A stretch of 43,072 bases of DNA from Planctomycetota bacterium (GCA_026692705.1 JAPLOE010000126.1:1-43072), one strand, 5' to 3'. Shown: positions 15,067 to 25,975, numbered from the stretch's first letter. The notes: generated by a model not told the origin, from the letters alone. Program-made: numbers and translations.

Positions 15067-15300
15067 GTGACCTCCCTCGACCTGCTCTCCCCCGGTGCCC
15101 GCGCCCGCCTCGTCTCGATCGGCGGGGAACGCTCGTTCCGTTGCCGCCTGATGGAGCTGGGCCTCCTGCCCGGCACCCCGGTGCGCCTGATCCGCAAGGT
15201 CGACCTCGGCGGCGTGCTCGAGCTCGAGGTGCGCGGCTGCCGCCTGACCGTCCGCCACGGCGAGGCTCGTCAGGTCACCGTCGACACCGTCGAGGGCTGA
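15067..15300 (+). CDS. feoA: Ferrous iron transport protein FeoA
   Basis: 77 residues with a GTG start (VTSLDLLSPGARARLVSIGG). It is an SH3-like cytoplasmic partner of FeoB. Family motifs: RLMELGLLPGTPVRLIRKVD near residues 27-46, and VLELEVRGCRLTVRHGEARQ before the end. The GTG is chosen because the upstream open frame crosses the Fur-like site and lacks FeoA similarity. feoB follows after 33 nt, and the palindrome upstream suggests iron control. Confidence 0.93.
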   Translation: MTSLDLLSPGARARLVSIGGERSFRCRLMELGLLPGTPVRLIRKVDLGGVLELEVRGCRLTVRHGEARQVTVDTVEG

Positions 15301-15333
15301 GCGTCCCGGTCGCGGCCTGCCGCCCCACTCCCC

Positions 15334-17559
<2,226 letters not shown>

Positions 17560-17917
17560 GCAGCCGGTCGCTCGACTCCGTGCCGAACCGGGCACCACGT
17601 CGCGACCGAGGTCGTCCGCTTGGAGGTCCTTTCCGCCTCCGGCGTTGGAGCTCGGACCACGTTGAGCGCGACGAGCAGAAGCGTGCGGAGGTGCTCGGCG
17701 CAGTCGGCGAGGGAGCAGGGAAACGTCGAGTGCCGAGCTTCGAGCACCGGTGCAAGCGAGCGCAGGGATGGCGCTCTGCATGGCCAAGTCGATGGTGCAC
17801 ACTGGCGACCGCGCGTTTCGCTGTCGCTGCAACCCGAGAGGCAGGGCAACCGGGTTGCAGGTTCCCGCGAACGACGTGGATCGTCGGGGTGGCACGCGCC
17901 TCGTCGCCCGACGGAGC
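17560..17917. other. Gene-free stretch between feoB and the FGE-like gene
   Basis: Open frames here are short, arginine/serine-rich, lack start signals and resemble nothing known. The only structure seen is the inverted repeat at 17827-17860. It holds the 3' ends of two convergent genes, so it needs no promoters; no U-tailed terminator was found. Confidence 0.55.
17827..17860. repeat. 10-bp perfect inverted repeat downstream of two convergent genes
   Basis: Arms CTGCAACCCG (17827-17836) and CGGGTTGCAG (17851-17860) around a 14-nt spacer, which itself overlaps a smaller repeat GCAACC-G-GGTTGC. It lies 58 bp beyond the stop of the minus-strand FGE-like gene. It could act as a transcript-end stabilising hairpin; there is no T-tract on either strand. 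Confidence 0.45.
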
Positions 17918-18805
17918 TCAGGGCGCGACGATCGACAGCGCAGGCCGGAACCCGATGAAGTCGCGCCGAGCATGCCGACCGAGGCTGGCGCGATGCGACA
18001 GGGCGGCGCCATCGGCGTCGGCGACCCACGAACCGCCTGCAAGCTCGAACCCGGCTTCGGCACCGGGTGCGGCGGCACACCATTCCTCGACGTTGCCGAT
18101 CAGATCGAAGAAGCCGAGCGCGTTCGCTTGCAGGCTCGCCACCGGCGCCACCAGCGCGAAACCATCGTCGCAGGCCAAGGGCACGTTGAAGTCGGGGAAG
18201 CGCCGCATTCCCGCCTGATCCTGCAGGTTCGCGCAGCGACAGGCGCCGTCCGGCTCATCGCCCCACGGGAAGCGCGTGGTGGCGCCAGCACGCGCGGCCC
18301 GTTCCCACTCGGCAGCCGTCGGCAATCGCAGCGCAAAGTGCGCGACGTACGCTTCGGCATCCGCCGCTGACACGTAGAGCACGGGCAAGTCGTCGCGCAG
18401 CACTTCGGCGCCGAGCAACGGGAAGATCTGATCCCAACGCGCACGCTCGCTCCACTCGCGGCCGCCCGAGGGAACCGCGGAGAACGCTCCAACGGTGTAT
18501 TGATCGTCCGGCACGCCTCGTTCTGCATCGGTGCGATAACCGCTCGTGGCGACAAAACGCCGCCAGGCAGCGACGGTCAGTTCCGTCTCGGCCAGGTAGA
18601 ACGGAGGAGTGCTCCCGGCGCCCGGAACCAAACGAAGGGCGACGCCACTCGGCGAGTGCACAACGCGCATCGGGTGACCCGTGCTCGCATCGACGCCCGC
18701 GCGCGAATCTGCCGTGAGCCCAGCTGAAAGCGGTGGCGTGGGAGCAACACACGCAGCCCCCGTGGCCAGAACAGCAGCGAGCGAACCGAGAAGCGATCGG
18801 CGCAT
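17918..18805 (-). CDS. Formylglycine-generating-enzyme (SUMF1)-like exported protein, no catalytic cysteines
   Basis: 295 residues with an export signal (MRRSLLGSLAAVLATGAACV); the Cys at its end gives a weak lipobox. The FGE-sulfatase fold is visible in order: FYLAETELTVAAWRRFVATS, LPVLYVSAADAEAYVAHFAL, RLPTAAEWERAARAG with TRFPWGDEP, GFFDLIGNVEEWC, ELAGGSWVADA and RRDFIGFRPAL. True formylglycine-generating enzymes have a catalytic cysteine pair after the GGSW motif; here that segment has none, so it is probably a binding or structural SUMF1-fold protein rather than a sulfatase activator. No sulfatase gene is adjacent. Codon usage is slightly less GC-extreme than neighbouring genes. Confidence 0.85.
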   Translation of the reverse strand: MRRSLLGSLAAVLATGAACVAPTPPLSAGLTADSRAGVDASTGHPMRVVHSPSGVALRLVPGAGSTPPFYLAETELTVAAWRRFVATSGYRTDAERGVPDDQYTVGAFSAVPSGGREWSERARWDQIFPLLGAEVLRDDLPVLYVSAADAEAYVAHFALRLPTAAEWERAARAGATTRFPWGDEPDGACRCANLQDQAGMRRFPDFNVPLACDDGFALVAPVASLQANALGFFDLIGNVEEWCAAAPGAEAGFELAGGSWVADADGAALSHRASLGRHARRDFIGFRPALSIVAP

Positions 18806-19137
18806 GAGCCAGAGTCTGCGCGAGAGCCGTTCGCCGCGAGCGCGAAATCTGCGCCAGCGACAGCTGCCGATTGCCAGTGCGCAAGGTCCCGATTCCAGAT
18901 CGCTCCCACGTCGATGAAGCGCGCGCGCGTCTCAAGCTGCATCCGTAGCCGCCTGAAACCAACCCTGCCGCCGCCCTTCACGCCGCCGAGCACGCCCCCA
19001 CACCCGCGACCCGCGCCAGCGGCCAGGCCCGGTCGTATCCAAGGCGCGCACGCGCTCGGCTTCGCGTGAAAGAGGCGCGCAAGCGTCCGGTTTGTGGCGT
19101 TGCGCTCGCGCGTGGGCTCGCGTCCAATCGGGTCACC
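18806..19137. other. Gene-free divergent spacer
   Basis: It separates the start of the FGE-like gene (minus) from the start chosen for the alkyltransferase (plus), so it should contain both promoters, but I see no convincing -35/-10 pair. A possible N-terminal extension of the alkyltransferase from 19066 is not supported by family length. Open frames crossing it are arginine-rich shadows. Confidence 0.5.
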
Positions 19138-19677
19138 ATGGAAACGACCCTCGCTCGCGCCGTGACGTCCAAGCCGCTCTGGCTGGCGTCGATTCCGACT
19201 CCGCTCGGTCGCATGGAAGCCGCCGCGTGCGACGAAGGCGTGTGCGAGCTCGCGTTTCCGCGGCCGGAGTCGCGCGCGAAGGAACTGGCGAGCCTGTGCG
19301 AGCTGCTCGACGCGGAAGTCGTGCGCGGCGGGCATCCGCATCTCGAGCAGCTCGAGGACGAGCTCACGCGCTACTTCGCGGGCAAGCTGAAGCGCTTCCG
19401 CGTGCCGCTGCACGCGCCGGGCACGCCCTTCGACGAACTCGCGTGGAAGGCGCTGCTGCAGATTCCGTGGGGCGAGACGCGCTCCTACGGCCAGCAGGCC
19501 GCGCTGATGGGCCGCCCGTCGGCCTCACGCGCGGTCGGCGCCGCCAACGGGCGCAACCGCATCGCGATCGTGATCCCGTGCCACCGCGTGATCGGCTCGA
19601 CGGGCAAGCTCGTCGGTTACGCCGCGGGCGTCGAGCGCAAGCGCTTCCTGCTCGAGCTCGAACGCCGCGACGCCTGA
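19138..19677 (+). CDS. ogt: Methylated-DNA--protein-cysteine methyltransferase (Ogt type)
   Basis: 179 residues from the ATG at 19138 (METTLARAV), giving the normal family size; starting at 19066 would add 24 residues without similarity. It repairs O6-alkylguanine by irreversible transfer to a cysteine. The active-site motif IPCHRVI has Cys148, preceded by the helix-turn-helix region IPWGETRSYGQQAALMG and the arginine-finger segment RAVGAANGRNRIAIV. An N-terminal domain of ~90 residues ends in YFAGKLKRFRVPL. It ends against the convergent HDOD gene. Confidence 0.95.
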   Translation: METTLARAVTSKPLWLASIPTPLGRMEAAACDEGVCELAFPRPESRAKELASLCELLDAEVVRGGHPHLEQLEDELTRYFAGKLKRFRVPLHAPGTPFDELAWKALLQIPWGETRSYGQQAALMGRPSASRAVGAANGRNRIAIVIPCHRVIGSTGKLVGYAAGVERKRFLLELERRDA

Positions 19678-19688
19678 AAGCTCAGGCG
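19671..19688. terminator. Hairpin shared by the ends of ogt and the HDOD gene
   Basis: CGCCTGA-aagc-TCAGGCG, a perfect 7-bp stem with a 4-nt loop. Both convergent stop codons (TGA at 19675-19677 and TGA on the minus strand at 19682-19684) are inside the stem. No T-run follows on either side, so termination efficiency is uncertain. Confidence 0.5.
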
Positions 19689-20533
19689 ATCTCGAGGATG
19701 CTCTTCGCCTTCGCGAGTTCCTCGCGGAGCGGCTCCTCGAGCGCGAGGAATCCGTCGCGATCGAGACCCAGCCGCGCGAGCGCGACGTCGTGCATGCGGT
19801 ACTGCGGCAGCGCACCCGCGATCTCGCCGAAGTGGAACGTGTGCGTCGCCATCTCGGCCACGTGGCACAGGGACGCGAGGTCGGGATCGATGTAGGCCGC
19901 TTCCGGGTTGTGGTGCGTGCGGATCGCGTCGATCAGCACGTCGGGGAAGTCCCACTTGCGCGCGAGGCGCGCGCCGATCTCGGCGTGGTTCATGCCGTAG
20001 ACCTGCTTCTCGGCCTCGATCAGCTCGAGCCCGCCGTCGAGCGCGCGCTGCAGTTCCTCGCGGCGTTCCGGCACGAAGCGCATCAGCACGACGTGACCGA
20101 TGTTCTCGAGCAGGCCCGCGGTGTAGGCGCGGTTGCGTTCGGAGCGGTGCGTGCGCGCGGAGAGCGCGCTCGCGCCGAAGGCCGTCGCGATCGACTGCTC
20201 CCACAGCCGCATCGCGGCCTCGGGATCCGAATAGCCGTAGTCGCGCAGGTAGCGGCCCGTGCACGAGGTCAGCACGAGGTTGACGAGCGTCTGCACGCCG
20301 AGCAGGTTGCCGGCTTCCGGCAGCGACGCGATCTCGCGCTGGAAACCGTACAGGGCGCTATTGCACAGCTTGAGCACCTTGGCGGTCACGCCAGGGTCGG
20401 TCTGGATCAGGTCGACGAGGTCGCGCGGGACCACGTCCTCGCGCCCGGAGAGCTGCATCACCCGCGTGGCGACTTGCGGCAGCGGCTCGATGCTCTTGAT
20501 GTCTTCCAGAAGGTCGGCAAGTACGGTCGGCAT
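19682..20533 (-). CDS. HDOD-domain signalling protein
   Basis: 283 residues, one HDOD domain (a degenerate HD hydrolase fold without metal-binding HD residues) covering most of the protein. Typical segments: IEPLPQVATRVMQLSGREDV near residues 15-34, DLIQTDPGVTAKVLKLCNSA then LYGFQREIASLPEAGNLLGV near 41-80, and YTAGLLENIGHVVLMRFVPE, HAEIGARLARKWDFPDVLID with RTHHNPE later. HDOD proteins act in signalling, often with chemotaxis, second messengers or stress. No partner domain is attached. It is downstream of dsbD on the same strand with a 121-nt gap and is probably independent. Confidence 0.92.
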   Translation of the reverse strand: MPTVLADLLEDIKSIEPLPQVATRVMQLSGREDVVPRDLVDLIQTDPGVTAKVLKLCNSALYGFQREIASLPEAGNLLGVQTLVNLVLTSCTGRYLRDYGYSDPEAAMRLWEQSIATAFGASALSARTHRSERNRAYTAGLLENIGHVVLMRFVPERREELQRALDGGLELIEAEKQVYGMNHAEIGARLARKWDFPDVLIDAIRTHHNPEAAYIDPDLASLCHVAEMATHTFHFGEIAGALPQYRMHDVALARLGLDRDGFLALEEPLREELAKAKSILEIA

Positions 20534-20654
20534 GGCGGTGGTGGGCCGCGTGAAGGCGCGGGTCCAGCGCAGGTTTCGACCGCGAGCTCTCGGGACCTGA
20601 ACGTTTTTGCCTGTGCCCCGTCCCGCGACGTACGGAAAGCCGTTCCGTGCGTTC

Positions 20655-23087
20655 TCAGTGGAGCGCGCGGTTCAGGAACTCTGCGAACTTGGTCCCATCC
20701 CCGATCGGGGGCAGGTCCGGGCCCTCGTGCCGCCCGAGCACCTTGCGCGTCACGGGATCGAAGGCGAGGTAGTACGGCGTCGCGCGCGCGCCCGCGATCT
20801 CGTCCTGCAGCTTCGTGGCGCGCTCGATCGACCCCGGCGTAGAGAAGTCGTCGACGTGGATGCGGGCCTCGACGTAGTGCTCGCGCAGCACGTCCTGCAC
20901 GTGCGGCCGCGGGAAGATGTTGAGCTCCATCGCGCGGCAGCTCACGCACAGGTGGCCCGTGAAGTTGATCATCACGAGCTTCTTCTCCTGCTTGGCGCGC
21001 TCGATCGCGGCCTCGAGGTCGTCGAGCACGACCACGTGGCCTGCGACAGCCTGCGGCGCTCCGCCCCCGCCGCTCGCCTGCGACGCTCCCTCCACACGCT
21101 GCGCCGAATACGGCGGGACGATGGCCGTCATGACCACGTCGAGCTGGTAGCCGAGCATGCCGTAGCCGCAGTAGGTCGCGAGCGCGAGGAACGACGAGCC
21201 CACGAGGAGCCGGCCCGCACCGATCTCGCCCGACTCGCCGTGGTAGCGGATCATCCCGAGCAGGTAGAGCGCGGTGACGACGAAGATCGCGAGCCAGATG
21301 GCGAGGAACAGCTCGCGCGGCAGCGACTGCCAATGCAGCTCCAGGTCGGCGTTCGAGAAGAACTTGAGCGCCGCCGCGAGCTCGACGAAGCCCAGCGTGA
21401 TCTTGAGCGTGTTCATCCACTCGCCAGCGCGCGGCATCGACGCGACGCGGCCGGGCACCATCGAGAGCGCGACGAACGGCAGCGCCATCGTGAGCCCGAA
21501 CGTGCCCATGCCGAGCGCGATGCGCTCCCAGTTGCCGCTCGATGCCCCGACCGACAGCAGGCTGCCGACGAACGGCGCCGTGCACGTGAAGGACGTGATC
21601 ACGAGCGTCGCGCCCATGAAGAACACGCCGAGGTAACCGCCGGTCGAGCGCGCGCGCCCGGCGAGACCCATCAGGAACTGCGGCGGCTCCAGGTTGAAGA
21701 GCCCCATCAGCGACAGCGAGAAAACGACGAACAGCGTGCCGATCACGAGGTTCGTCGTCGGGTGCGTCGCGAACTTCACGATCGGCCCGCCGACGAGCAC
21801 GCCGATCAACACGAACATCAGCACGATCCCGAAGCCGTAGAGCGCGCTCAAGGTCAGCCGCTTGCCCTTCGACTGCGACGACTGCTTCGTGAAGAACGCG
21901 ATCGTGATCGGGATCATCGGGTAGGTGCACGGCATCAGGAGCGAGAACACGCCCCAGAACACCGCCAGCCCGAGGAATTCGAGCAGTCCCGACTCCTGCT
22001 TCGGCGCGTCGCCCGCCGGCGCGTCCGGCGCGCTCGCGGTCGAGCCGCCCGCAGTTCCGCTCGTGCTCGCGCCCGCCGCCGGGAACTTCGCGAACAGCGT
22101 GTCCGGCCCCGCTCCGAGCGTCGCCACCTTCGCGCGGAACTGATCGCACACCCTCGGGTCGCAGGTCTGGCCCGTGACCTCGACGTGCGCCTTGGCGAGG
22201 TCCGCGCCGGTTCCCAGCTTGCCGCGCGCGTACAGCACGATCGTGCCTTCGTGCTGCCAGACCCACGTCGGCTCGCCGTTCGAACCGTACTCCTGCGGCG
22301 CCTTGTGCGGCTCCGGCCAGTAGAGCTCGCCCCACTCGACGCCCGCGCACGAAAGCTCGACCGCAGTCGGCTTCGCCACCGCGTCGTCAGGCCCGAGCTC
22401 CTTGTGGAACAGGTGCCACGTGTCGTCGATCTCGATGCGGATCGCAGCGCGCGCCTCGCCGTCGACGGCGCGGGTGAAGAGCTCGACCCGCGCGTGCGCG
22501 TCGGGATCCTCGAAGCCCTCGAACTCGTCCTCTTCCGCGGCATCTTCCGACGTCACCGCCTGCCCAGGCCCGGCGAGATCGGCCGGGAAATCCGCGAACA
22601 GCGTGTCCGCGCCCGCCCCCTGCGTCTTGGCGTCGCCCTTGTAGATGATGCAGGTGCCACCGGTCTCGCAGGTCTGGCCCTCGAGCGCGACCGCCGCCGT
22701 CGACCCGTCCGCGCCCTCGGCGAGCTTCCCGCGCGCGTAGACGAGCACCGTGCCTTCGTGGATGTTGACCTTGACCGGCGTGCCGAAGTTCTGCTCCTCG
22801 TGGCCCGGCGCCGGCCAGCGCGCGGCGCCCCACTCGATGCCCTCGCCCGCGAGCGTCAGCACGCTCGGCCGCCCGACGGCATCCGGACTGCCGAGGTCGG
22901 TGTGGTAGAGGTGCCAGTTGGCCGTGATCTTGATGCGCACCACGGCGCGGACCTCGCCGGCCTCGGCGCGCGTGAAGAGCTCGAGCTTGGCCTTGGGCGC
23001 CTGGGCGCCGAACTGGGCGGGGCTCGCCGCCGCCGCCGGGGCGAACAGCGCGAGGAGCCACAGGCAGGCGATCTGGAGGAAGTGCAT
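20655..23087 (-). CDS. dsbD: Thiol:disulfide interchange protein DsbD with duplicated N-terminal alpha domain
   Basis: 810 residues from the ATG at 23085-23087, which starts a signal peptide (MHFLQIACLWLLALFAPAAA). DsbD carries reducing power from thioredoxin through the inner membrane to periplasmic proteins. There are two tandem DsbD-alpha-like domains: residues ~25-165 (NWHLYHTDLGSPDAV, GQTCETGGTC) and ~185-335 (TWHLFHKELGPDDAV, GQTCDPRVCDQF). The DsbD-beta membrane domain has MPCTYPMIPIT and SFTCTAPFVG, each with a conserved cysteine. The C-terminal thioredoxin-like gamma domain has C714-VS-C717. Normal DsbD has one alpha domain and ~565 residues. An in-frame ATG 21 codons upstream is disfavoured because it would bury the signal peptide. 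Confidence 0.94.
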   Translation of the reverse strand: MHFLQIACLWLLALFAPAAAASPAQFGAQAPKAKLELFTRAEAGEVRAVVRIKITANWHLYHTDLGSPDAVGRPSVLTLAGEGIEWGAARWPAPGHEEQNFGTPVKVNIHEGTVLVYARGKLAEGADGSTAAVALEGQTCETGGTCIIYKGDAKTQGAGADTLFADFPADLAGPGQAVTSEDAAEEDEFEGFEDPDAHARVELFTRAVDGEARAAIRIEIDDTWHLFHKELGPDDAVAKPTAVELSCAGVEWGELYWPEPHKAPQEYGSNGEPTWVWQHEGTIVLYARGKLGTGADLAKAHVEVTGQTCDPRVCDQFRAKVATLGAGPDTLFAKFPAAGASTSGTAGGSTASAPDAPAGDAPKQESGLLEFLGLAVFWGVFSLLMPCTYPMIPITIAFFTKQSSQSKGKRLTLSALYGFGIVLMFVLIGVLVGGPIVKFATHPTTNLVIGTLFVVFSLSLMGLFNLEPPQFLMGLAGRARSTGGYLGVFFMGATLVITSFTCTAPFVGSLLSVGASSGNWERIALGMGTFGLTMALPFVALSMVPGRVASMPRAGEWMNTLKITLGFVELAAALKFFSNADLELHWQSLPRELFLAIWLAIFVVTALYLLGMIRYHGESGEIGAGRLLVGSSFLALATYCGYGMLGYQLDVVMTAIVPPYSAQRVEGASQASGGGGAPQAVAGHVVVLDDLEAAIERAKQEKKLVMINFTGHLCVSCRAMELNIFPRPHVQDVLREHYVEARIHVDDFSTPGSIERATKLQDEIAGARATPYYLAFDPVTRKVLGRHEGPDLPPIGDGTKFAEFLNRALH

Positions 23088-23270
23088 CGTCGAGAAGTCT
23101 CCGCGGGAGCGGGGCGGCTTACGGGAGCTGGGCCCGGGGACCCGGCCCATTTCCGGTTTCCAGCGTGGATCTTACGCACGCCTCCGGGGGCCCGGCCCGA
23201 CAAGGGGGCCGAGTATCATGCCGCCGCGGCGCTCCCGCCGCACCCTCTCCGGACGCCCAAGGAGCTCCCG

Positions 23271-23909
23271 ATGCACTCCACCGCCCTCGCCGCTCTCGCG
23301 GCCCTCGTGCTGCTCCCGCTGGTCGCCTTGCAGGGCACGCCTCCGCCTGCGCCCGCCGGGCAGGATCCCGCGGGGCAGAAGCCGGTTCCGGCCGAGCCGA
23401 AGCTCCCCTCGCGCACCAAGCGCGTCTCGGAGGCCGATCGTGTCCGCGCCGAAGTCCTCGGCGTGTGGCAGCTCGATCGGACCGAGCTCGCGGGCCGCAG
23501 CTACGTCGGCGGCGACTGCGGCGGCTACCTGACGGTCGTGCCCGAGTACGCGACGCTGATCGCGCGCCTCGCCGAGCCGCTCCAGGGCCGCCCCAACCTC
23601 GAGGACCAGGCCTTCACCGCCGGCACGTACCGCTGGAGCTACGACGACTCGCGCCTGCAGTTCACGCTCCAGACGCTCCTGCACGGCAGCGACATCGACG
23701 ATCCCGATGGCCACGTGCTGTACGAGGCCCCCGGCTCGCGCCGCGACTACGACATCATCGTCTCGGGCAACGACCTGACGCTCACCCGCGCCGGTGGCCA
23801 GACGCGCATGTTCTTCCGCCGCCTGACGCGTGGCATTCCGCCCGCGCCGAAGGACGACGCCGCGCCCGCCGCGAGCCCCGCCGGATCGACGCCGCCCGCC
23901 AAGAAGTAG
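23271..23909 (+). CDS. Secreted protein of unknown function, lipocalin-like pattern
   Basis: 212 residues; the ATG at 23271 has AAGGAG seven bases upstream. A signal peptide (MHSTALAALAALVLLPLVAL) and a Pro/Ala linker are followed by an all-beta-looking domain: VLGVWQLDRTELAGRSYVGG, DCGGYLTVVPEYATLIARLA, TYRWSYDDSRLQFTLQTLLH and DYDIIVSGNDLTLTRAGGQT with RMFFRRLTR. The 'GxW plus strand-rich' layout resembles lipocalin-like stress or DUF domains, but I cannot name the family. The C-terminus is Pro/Ala-rich. It is divergent from dsbD across a 183-bp spacer in which no clear promoter was seen. Confidence 0.7.
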   Translation: MHSTALAALAALVLLPLVALQGTPPPAPAGQDPAGQKPVPAEPKLPSRTKRVSEADRVRAEVLGVWQLDRTELAGRSYVGGDCGGYLTVVPEYATLIARLAEPLQGRPNLEDQAFTAGTYRWSYDDSRLQFTLQTLLHGSDIDDPDGHVLYEAPGSRRDYDIIVSGNDLTLTRAGGQTRMFFRRLTRGIPPAPKDDAAPAASPAGSTPPAKK

Positions 23910-23997
23910 CGCTCGACTTGCATCGCGACGTTTGCACGCGCCGCGTCCGAATTGCGACGAATGCATGCGAGCAGCGCGGACGTCATCATCTCCGCCC

Positions 23998-25299
23998 ATG
24001 CACCGCAACGCGAACGAGTGGAAGCAGGCCGCCGCCTCGGCCGAAGAAGTGGTCTCGCACATCCGCAGCGGGATGAACGTGTTCCTGCACGGAGGCTGCG
24101 CGACGCCGGCGGCGCTCGTCGACGCGCTCGCCCGCCGCAAGGACATCGAGGGCGTCAAGCTCTTCCACCTGCACACCGAAGGCACGTCGAACTTCGCGAG
24201 CCGCGAGCAGGCGCCGCACGTGCGCTCGGTCTCGCTGTTCGCCGGAGCGATGGTGCGGCGCGCGATCGAGGAAGGGCACGCCGACTACGTGCCCGTGTTC
24301 CTGTCGGACATTCCCGACATGTTCGAGTCCGGCGGCATCCGGCTCGACGCCGCGCTGCTGCAGGTCTCGCCGCCCAACGCCCACGGCCACTGCACGCTCG
24401 GCACCTCGATCGACGTCGCCAAGGCCGCCGCCGACGCCGCTCCGCTGCTCTTGTGCGAGATCAACGAGCGCATGCCGCGCACGCATGGCAATTCCGTCGT
24501 GCCCTACTCGCGCATCGCGGCCCACCTGCACTCCAACCGCCCGCTCTACCAGCACCAGCTCGCGCCGGAGACCGAGGTCGAAGCGCGCATCGGCGAGATC
24601 ATCGCCGACCTCGTCGAGGACCGCTCGTGCCTGCAGATGGGCATCGGCGCGATCCCCGACGCCGTGCTGACGCGCCTCAAGGGCAAGCGCGACCTCGGCG
24701 TGCACACCGAGATGTTCTCCGACCGTTTCGTCGAGCTCTTCGAGAGCGGCGCCGTCACCAACCGCTACAAGGAAGTCGGCCCCAGCCGCACGATCACGAG
24801 CTTCGTCATCGGCACCCAGAAGGTGTTCGACTTCGTCGACGACAACCCGCTGGTCGAGTTCCACCCCTCCGACCGCACCAACGACACCTCGGTGATCCGC
24901 AAGAACGAGCGCGTCGTCGCCATCAACTCCGCGCTGCAGGTCGACCTCACGGGCCAAGTCTGCGCCGACTCGCTCGGCCACCGCATCTACTCCGGCATCG
25001 GCGGCCAGATGGACTTCATGCGCGGCGCCGCGCTCTCCAAGGGCGGCAAGCCGATCCTCGCCTTCTCCTCCACCGCCGCCAACGGAACCATCTCGCGCAT
25101 CACGCACGAGCTCAACGCCGGCGCCGGCGTCGTCACCACGCGCGGCCACGTGCACTGGATCGTCACCGAATTCGGCGCCGTCAACCTGCACGGCCGCTCC
25201 CTGCGCGAGCGCGGCGAGGCCCTGATCTCCATCGCCCACCCCGACTTCCGCCCCGAGCTGCGCCGTCAGCTCCACGCGATCCGTCACTTCACCTTCTGA
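23998..25299 (+). CDS. Acetyl-CoA hydrolase / 4-hydroxybutyrate-type CoA-transferase
   Basis: 433 residues from the ATG at 23998. It belongs to the family I CoA-transferase group (Cat1/Cat2, acetyl-CoA hydrolase), which moves CoA between short-chain acids through a glutamyl-CoA thioester. The catalytic glutamate is E238 in LGVHTEMFSD; the glycine motif GIGAIPDAV is at 215-223; SPPNAHGHCTLGTSIDV near 124-140 and a C-terminal GVVTTRGHVHWIVTEFG segment are also typical. Whether the substrate is acetate, butyrate, 4-hydroxybutyrate or another acid cannot be read from the sequence. Its 3' end overlaps the convergent membrane-protein gene by 11 bp. Confidence 0.93.
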   Translation: MHRNANEWKQAAASAEEVVSHIRSGMNVFLHGGCATPAALVDALARRKDIEGVKLFHLHTEGTSNFASREQAPHVRSVSLFAGAMVRRAIEEGHADYVPVFLSDIPDMFESGGIRLDAALLQVSPPNAHGHCTLGTSIDVAKAAADAAPLLLCEINERMPRTHGNSVVPYSRIAAHLHSNRPLYQHQLAPETEVEARIGEIIADLVEDRSCLQMGIGAIPDAVLTRLKGKRDLGVHTEMFSDRFVELFESGAVTNRYKEVGPSRTITSFVIGTQKVFDFVDDNPLVEFHPSDRTNDTSVIRKNERVVAINSALQVDLTGQVCADSLGHRIYSGIGGQMDFMRGAALSKGGKPILAFSSTAANGTISRITHELNAGAGVVTTRGHVHWIVTEFGAVNLHGRSLRERGEALISIAHPDFRPELRRQLHAIRHFTF

Positions 25300-25933
25300 G
25301 CGCGCCGGCCCCCAGCGCGTCGATCGAGCGATCGTGCGCCCGCGAGAGCAGCGTCAGGCTCGACACCGCGCCGACGAGGGCCAGGAACATGTCCCACTGC
25401 GTGTCCCACGGATCCCCTTGGGTGCCGAGGAAGGCTTCGGCGGCTTCTCCGGTGAGCAGCGCCGTCCACCACTCGACCAGCTCGTAAAAGGCGCTGAACG
25501 CGAGTGCGGCGCAGACGGCGAGCACCGGCAGCCACCACGAACGCGGAACCCGGGCGACCCGCAGGAACAGCTCACGCGCGAACAACGCCGGCACGAATCC
25601 CTGCGCGAGGTGACCGAGCCGGTCATAGGGGTTTCGGGCGAGACCGAGCCCGTCGCGCACCCAGTCGCCCAGGGGCACCGCGGCGTAGGTGTAGTGGCCA
25701 CCGACCATCAGAATCAGGGCATGCACCGTGAACAGAGCCAGGCAGAGATGGCTCAGCCGGAAGCGCCCGCGCGAGAGCCACCACGCGACGATGCCGATCC
25801 AGACGGGCGCGTTCTCGAGCGCCCAGGTCAGCCGGTCGGCCTCGGGCGCGAGCCCGAGCAGCAGCTCCGCCGCGAGCGTGAACGCGACGCAGGCTGCGCC
25901 GAATCGGTCGTGAGGTCTCGCGGGCTCGCTCAT
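25289..25933 (-). CDS. DUF2238/YjdF-type integral membrane protein
   Basis: 214 residues from the ATG at 25931-25933 (MSEPARPHDR); an in-frame TTG two codons upstream is the alternative. About six hydrophobic helices. The family signature is NPYDRLGHLAQGFVPALFAR near residues 101-120 and SAFYELVEWWTALLTGEAAE with AFLGTQGDPWDTQWDM near 150-185. The function of this family is unknown; some members are annotated as hypothetical inner-membrane proteins. Its last 11 bases overlap the 3' end of the CoA-transferase gene on the other strand. It follows the DUF4136 gene on the same strand after about 40 nt. Confidence 0.85.
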   Translation of the reverse strand: MSEPARPHDRFGAACVAFTLAAELLLGLAPEADRLTWALENAPVWIGIVAWWLSRGRFRLSHLCLALFTVHALILMVGGHYTYAAVPLGDWVRDGLGLARNPYDRLGHLAQGFVPALFARELFLRVARVPRSWWLPVLAVCAALAFSAFYELVEWWTALLTGEAAEAFLGTQGDPWDTQWDMFLALVGAVSSLTLLSRAHDRSIDALGAGALRR

Positions 25934-25975
25934 AGTCAACTCACGGGCAGTTCGCGCCGCCGAGTGCGGGGCGGG

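Noticed and set aside
20607-23270. Plus-strand open frame upstream of the secreted protein at 23271
   Set aside because: Antisense to dsbD; a signal peptide and ribosome-binding site mark the start at 23271.
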